Source: Rhizobium jaguaris
GTDB taxonomy: Bacteria > Pseudomonadota > Alphaproteobacteria > Rhizobiales > Rhizobiaceae
Direction: 5' to 3'
Assembly (NCBI RefSeq): GCF_003627755.1
Contig: NZ_CP032695.1
Span: 186,001 to 250,000, forward strand
Length of the DNA stretch: 64,000 nt
The notes under the pieces are model-generated. The model did not search any database. It was not told where the DNA came from and saw only the letters and a program-made list of their open reading frames with translations. Positions 62,271 through 64,000 of this stretch are shown in pieces (positions within the stretch are counted from its first letter, which is position 1; each line of letters starts with the position of its first letter). The translations under genes were made by a program, and so were the position numbers.

Positions 62271-63157
62271 CAATGCGCTCCCCTTCTTCTGGCGCGCATG
62301 GCAAGCGCATAGCGAAACGGGGCAACAGCCATGACGACGGAAAGCACCAATACGGTGGCACCGGCGCTCGCAAGCCCGAGGTTCTGGCGTTCGAACAGAT
62401 TGTCCATGATGAATTTTGCCGGCACTTCGGTCGAGTAGCCGGGGCCGCCGCCGGTCTGTGCGACGATCAGATCGTAGGTCTTGATCACGCCCATCGACAG
62501 GAGCATTCCGGATGCCGCAAGCGCGGGCCCGAGTTGCGGCAGGATGATCGAAAGGTAGATGCGCCAGACCGGTATGCCGTCGATCTGGGCAGCCTTCCAT
62601 TGCTCCTCGCTGATGCCACGCATGCCGGAAAGCGCGATGACCATGACGAGACCGGCGCCTTGCCAGACACCGGCGAAGACCACGGTATAGATCGCCATGT
62701 CGCGATTGACGATCCAGTCGAAGACGAAGCCCTGCCAGCCGAACGCCCGGACGGTTGCCTGGATGCCGAGCGTGGGGTTCAGCATCCATTGCCAGATTAG
62801 TCCCGTGACCACGAAGGACATGGCATAGGGGTAGAGGAATATGGTCCTGAACACGCTTTCGAAGCGGACTTTGCGGTCAAGAGCCGCTGCCAGTACAAAG
62901 CCGAGAGCGAGGCATCCCGCGACATAGAGAAGGCCGAAGATCAGCACATTCTCCAGCGACGCCAGCCAGCGCGAATTTCTAAACAGCCTGACATATTGGG
63001 CGAAGCCGACATAGTTGGACGACGGGAAGATCGTCGAATCCGTGAAGGACAGCCGGACCGACCAGACCATGGTGCCGATATAGACGAAGATTGCGGCGAT
63101 CCATGTCGGCAGAAGTGCAATGGTCGCAGCCAGGGAACGTTTGCGCTTGGCTTGCAT
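62270..63157 (-). CDS. Sugar ABC importer permease (MalF type)
   Basis: A 295-residue permease with a first span ATIALLPTWIAAIFVYIGTM, a second FGLLYVAGCLALGFVLAAAL and the EAA loop EEQWKAAQIDGIPVWRIYLS. It follows the binding-protein gene after 72 bases that hold a stem-loop. Confidence 0.9.
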   Translation of the reverse strand: MQAKRKRSLAATIALLPTWIAAIFVYIGTMVWSVRLSFTDSTIFPSSNYVGFAQYVRLFRNSRWLASLENVLIFGLLYVAGCLALGFVLAAALDRKVRFESVFRTIFLYPYAMSFVVTGLIWQWMLNPTLGIQATVRAFGWQGFVFDWIVNRDMAIYTVVFAGVWQGAGLVMVIALSGMRGISEEQWKAAQIDGIPVWRIYLSIILPQLGPALAASGMLLSMGVIKTYDLIVAQTGGGPGYSTEVPAKFIMDNLFERQNLGLASAGATVLVLSVVMAVAPFRYALAMRARRRGAH

Positions 63158-63184
63158 GTGCCAACTCTCTCAAAAGAAACAAGG

Positions 63185-63217
63185 GAGCCGATCGACGATC
63201 ACACTATCGACCGGCTC
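63185..63217 (-). promoter_or_regulatory. Stem-loop between binding protein and permease genes
   Basis: Arms 63185-63195 and 63207-63217 pair over 11 bases with one mismatch around an 11-base loop. On the minus strand a T-rich stretch (TTGTTTCTTTT) follows, so it could act as a partial terminator that keeps the receptor more abundant than the membrane subunits. Confidence 0.6.
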
Positions 63218-63229
63218 GAGACAAAGGCG

Positions 63230-64000
63230 CTATTCGAAGATCGCGAAGAACTTCTTGGCACCAGAGGCACTGTCTTCCGATGGGCTGCTCCAGAACTCAT
63301 CGACGAAGTCGTTGAGTGCGCCAGCCTGTTGCGGCGAAAGGATCAGAGCCTGATCCGGCACGATCTTGCCCGCGGCCATCAGTTCCAGCCCCTTCTGCGC
63401 GCAGATGTCGAGCTTCGACTTGTCGACGTCGGTGCGCATCGGCACGGAACCCTTCTTGAGCGAGAACTCGATCTGGACGACCGGGTCCATGGCGACCTCC
63501 GCGAGCAGCGTCTGGCCCTTCTGCGAAGCCGCATCGGCGATCTTCGGGAATGAGAAGGAATCGGCGACATAAACCATGCCTGGCGATTGCGGGGCGAGCA
63601 TGCAGCCATAGTCCTTGCCAAGCACCTTGCCGGCGGCAACGAATTCGCCCTTGGCCCAATCGCCCATGAATTGCACGCCGGCCTTTCCGGTGATGACCAT
63701 GGCGGTTGCGTCGTTCCAGTTGCGGCCCGCAGCCCCTTCATCGACATAGCCACGCAGCTTGCCGAGAATATCGAGCGTCTTCTTCACGCCTTCCGTCGAT
63801 GCCTCGCCCTTGTCCTTGTCGACATAGATCTTCAGGAAACCGTCAATGCCGACCTGTGTCAGCAGGATCATGTTGAAGACCTTGGATTCCTGCCAGGATT
63901 GACCGCCCCAGGCGACCGGAAGCACACCGGCGGCCTTGAGCTTGTCGAGAGCGGTGAAGAATTCGTCCCAGCTCTTGGGCTCTTCGCTCACGCCGGCCTT
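63230..64000 (-). CDS. Sugar ABC importer binding protein, C-terminal part
   Basis: The 3' part of an extracytoplasmic sugar-binding protein; the start lies right of the window. The frame is open to base 64000. WDEFFTALDKLKAAGVLPVA, FMGDWAKGEF and PGMVYVADSFSFPK are typical of the family that binds glucose/mannose or related sugars (WDEF, MGDW and the F-K loop). At least 257 residues are visible. It is the first known gene of the operon with two permeases, the ATPase and the GMC oxidoreductase. Confidence 0.88.
   Translation of the reverse strand, partial: KAGVSEEPKSWDEFFTALDKLKAAGVLPVAWGGQSWQESKVFNMILLTQVGIDGFLKIYVDKDKGEASTEGVKKTLDILGKLRGYVDEGAAGRNWNDATAMVITGKAGVQFMGDWAKGEFVAAGKVLGKDYGCMLAPQSPGMVYVADSFSFPKIADAASQKGQTLLAEVAMDPVVQIEFSLKKGSVPMRTDVDKSKLDICAQKGLELMAAGKIVPDQALILSPQQAGALNDFVDEFWSSPSEDSASGAKKFFAIFE

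Noticed and set aside
1..64000. CRISPR arrays, tRNA or rRNA genes, phage genes
   Set aside because: I saw no regularly spaced repeats, no tRNA-like cloverleaf with CCA context, no rRNA-like conserved stretch and no phage structural gene.

Overview
The window reads as an accessory replicon, or a catabolic stretch of chromosome, from a high-GC soil or plant-associated alphaproteobacterium, most likely a Rhizobium-type organism. The evidence is the tightly overlapping ATGA/TGATG operons, the density of ABC transporters and short-chain dehydrogenases, a curdlan/mixed-linkage beta-glucan synthase locus of the rhizobial kind, and a LuxR solo of the plant-signal-responsive subfamily. I found no rRNA, tRNA, CRISPR array or replication gene. 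The species is inferred, not proven.

Layout. 1-8045 (+): an eight-gene catabolic operon entering from the left: dihydropyrimidinase end, SDR, extended SDR, PuuE-type deacetylase, TPP enzyme, dihydroorotase/allantoinase-type cyclic amidase, two SDRs. 8501-14466 (-): a proline-iminopeptidase-like hydrolase followed by a complete Dpp/Opp-type peptide transporter. 14598-15380 (+): a LuxR solo with the Met/Trp ligand-pocket changes of the OryR/NesR/PipR group. 15435-16349 (+): a second proline-iminopeptidase-like hydrolase. Two near-identical 16-bp palindromes lie in front of the two hydrolases. 16487-23720 (-): a BMP-type nucleoside/nucleobase ABC importer with an amidase and a CodA-type cytosine deaminase, behind a strong sigma70-like promoter. 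24087-26572 (-): two more CodA-like amidohydrolases. 27355-29694 (+): a chemoreceptor with a clear terminator.

30000-34200 is a mobile-element zone: a 35-residue membrane peptide, an IS91-family transposase paired with a tyrosine recombinase, a LysE exporter and an IS5-type transposase remnant. 34197-39099 (-): beta-glucan synthase operon (membrane-fusion protein, GT2 synthase, putative hydrolase). 39540-40448 (-): a LysR regulator, divergent from 40689-44960 (+), a PxpABC 5-oxoprolinase-type set with a biotin carrier and a biotin carboxylase inserted. 45036-46046 (-): a regulator with two tandem GntR winged helices plus FCD, divergent from 46588-58463 (+), a twelve-gene operon: PotABC-type importer, two SDRs, binding protein, second ATPase, NodB-fold (imidase-like) hydrolase, small CxxC protein, CobW GTPase, a binding-protein paralogue without signal peptide, and an amidase. 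58641-64000 (-): a sugar ABC importer with a GMC oxidoreductase.

The recurring theme is uptake and ring-opening of small N-containing compounds (cyclic ureides, imides, lactams, pyrimidines, peptides), with separate regulators per module. The most interesting items are the LuxR-solo/double-PIP/peptide-transporter module with matched operators, and the 46588-58463 operon, which pairs an ATPase lacking the switch histidine with a normal one and carries a cytosolic binding-protein paralogue.
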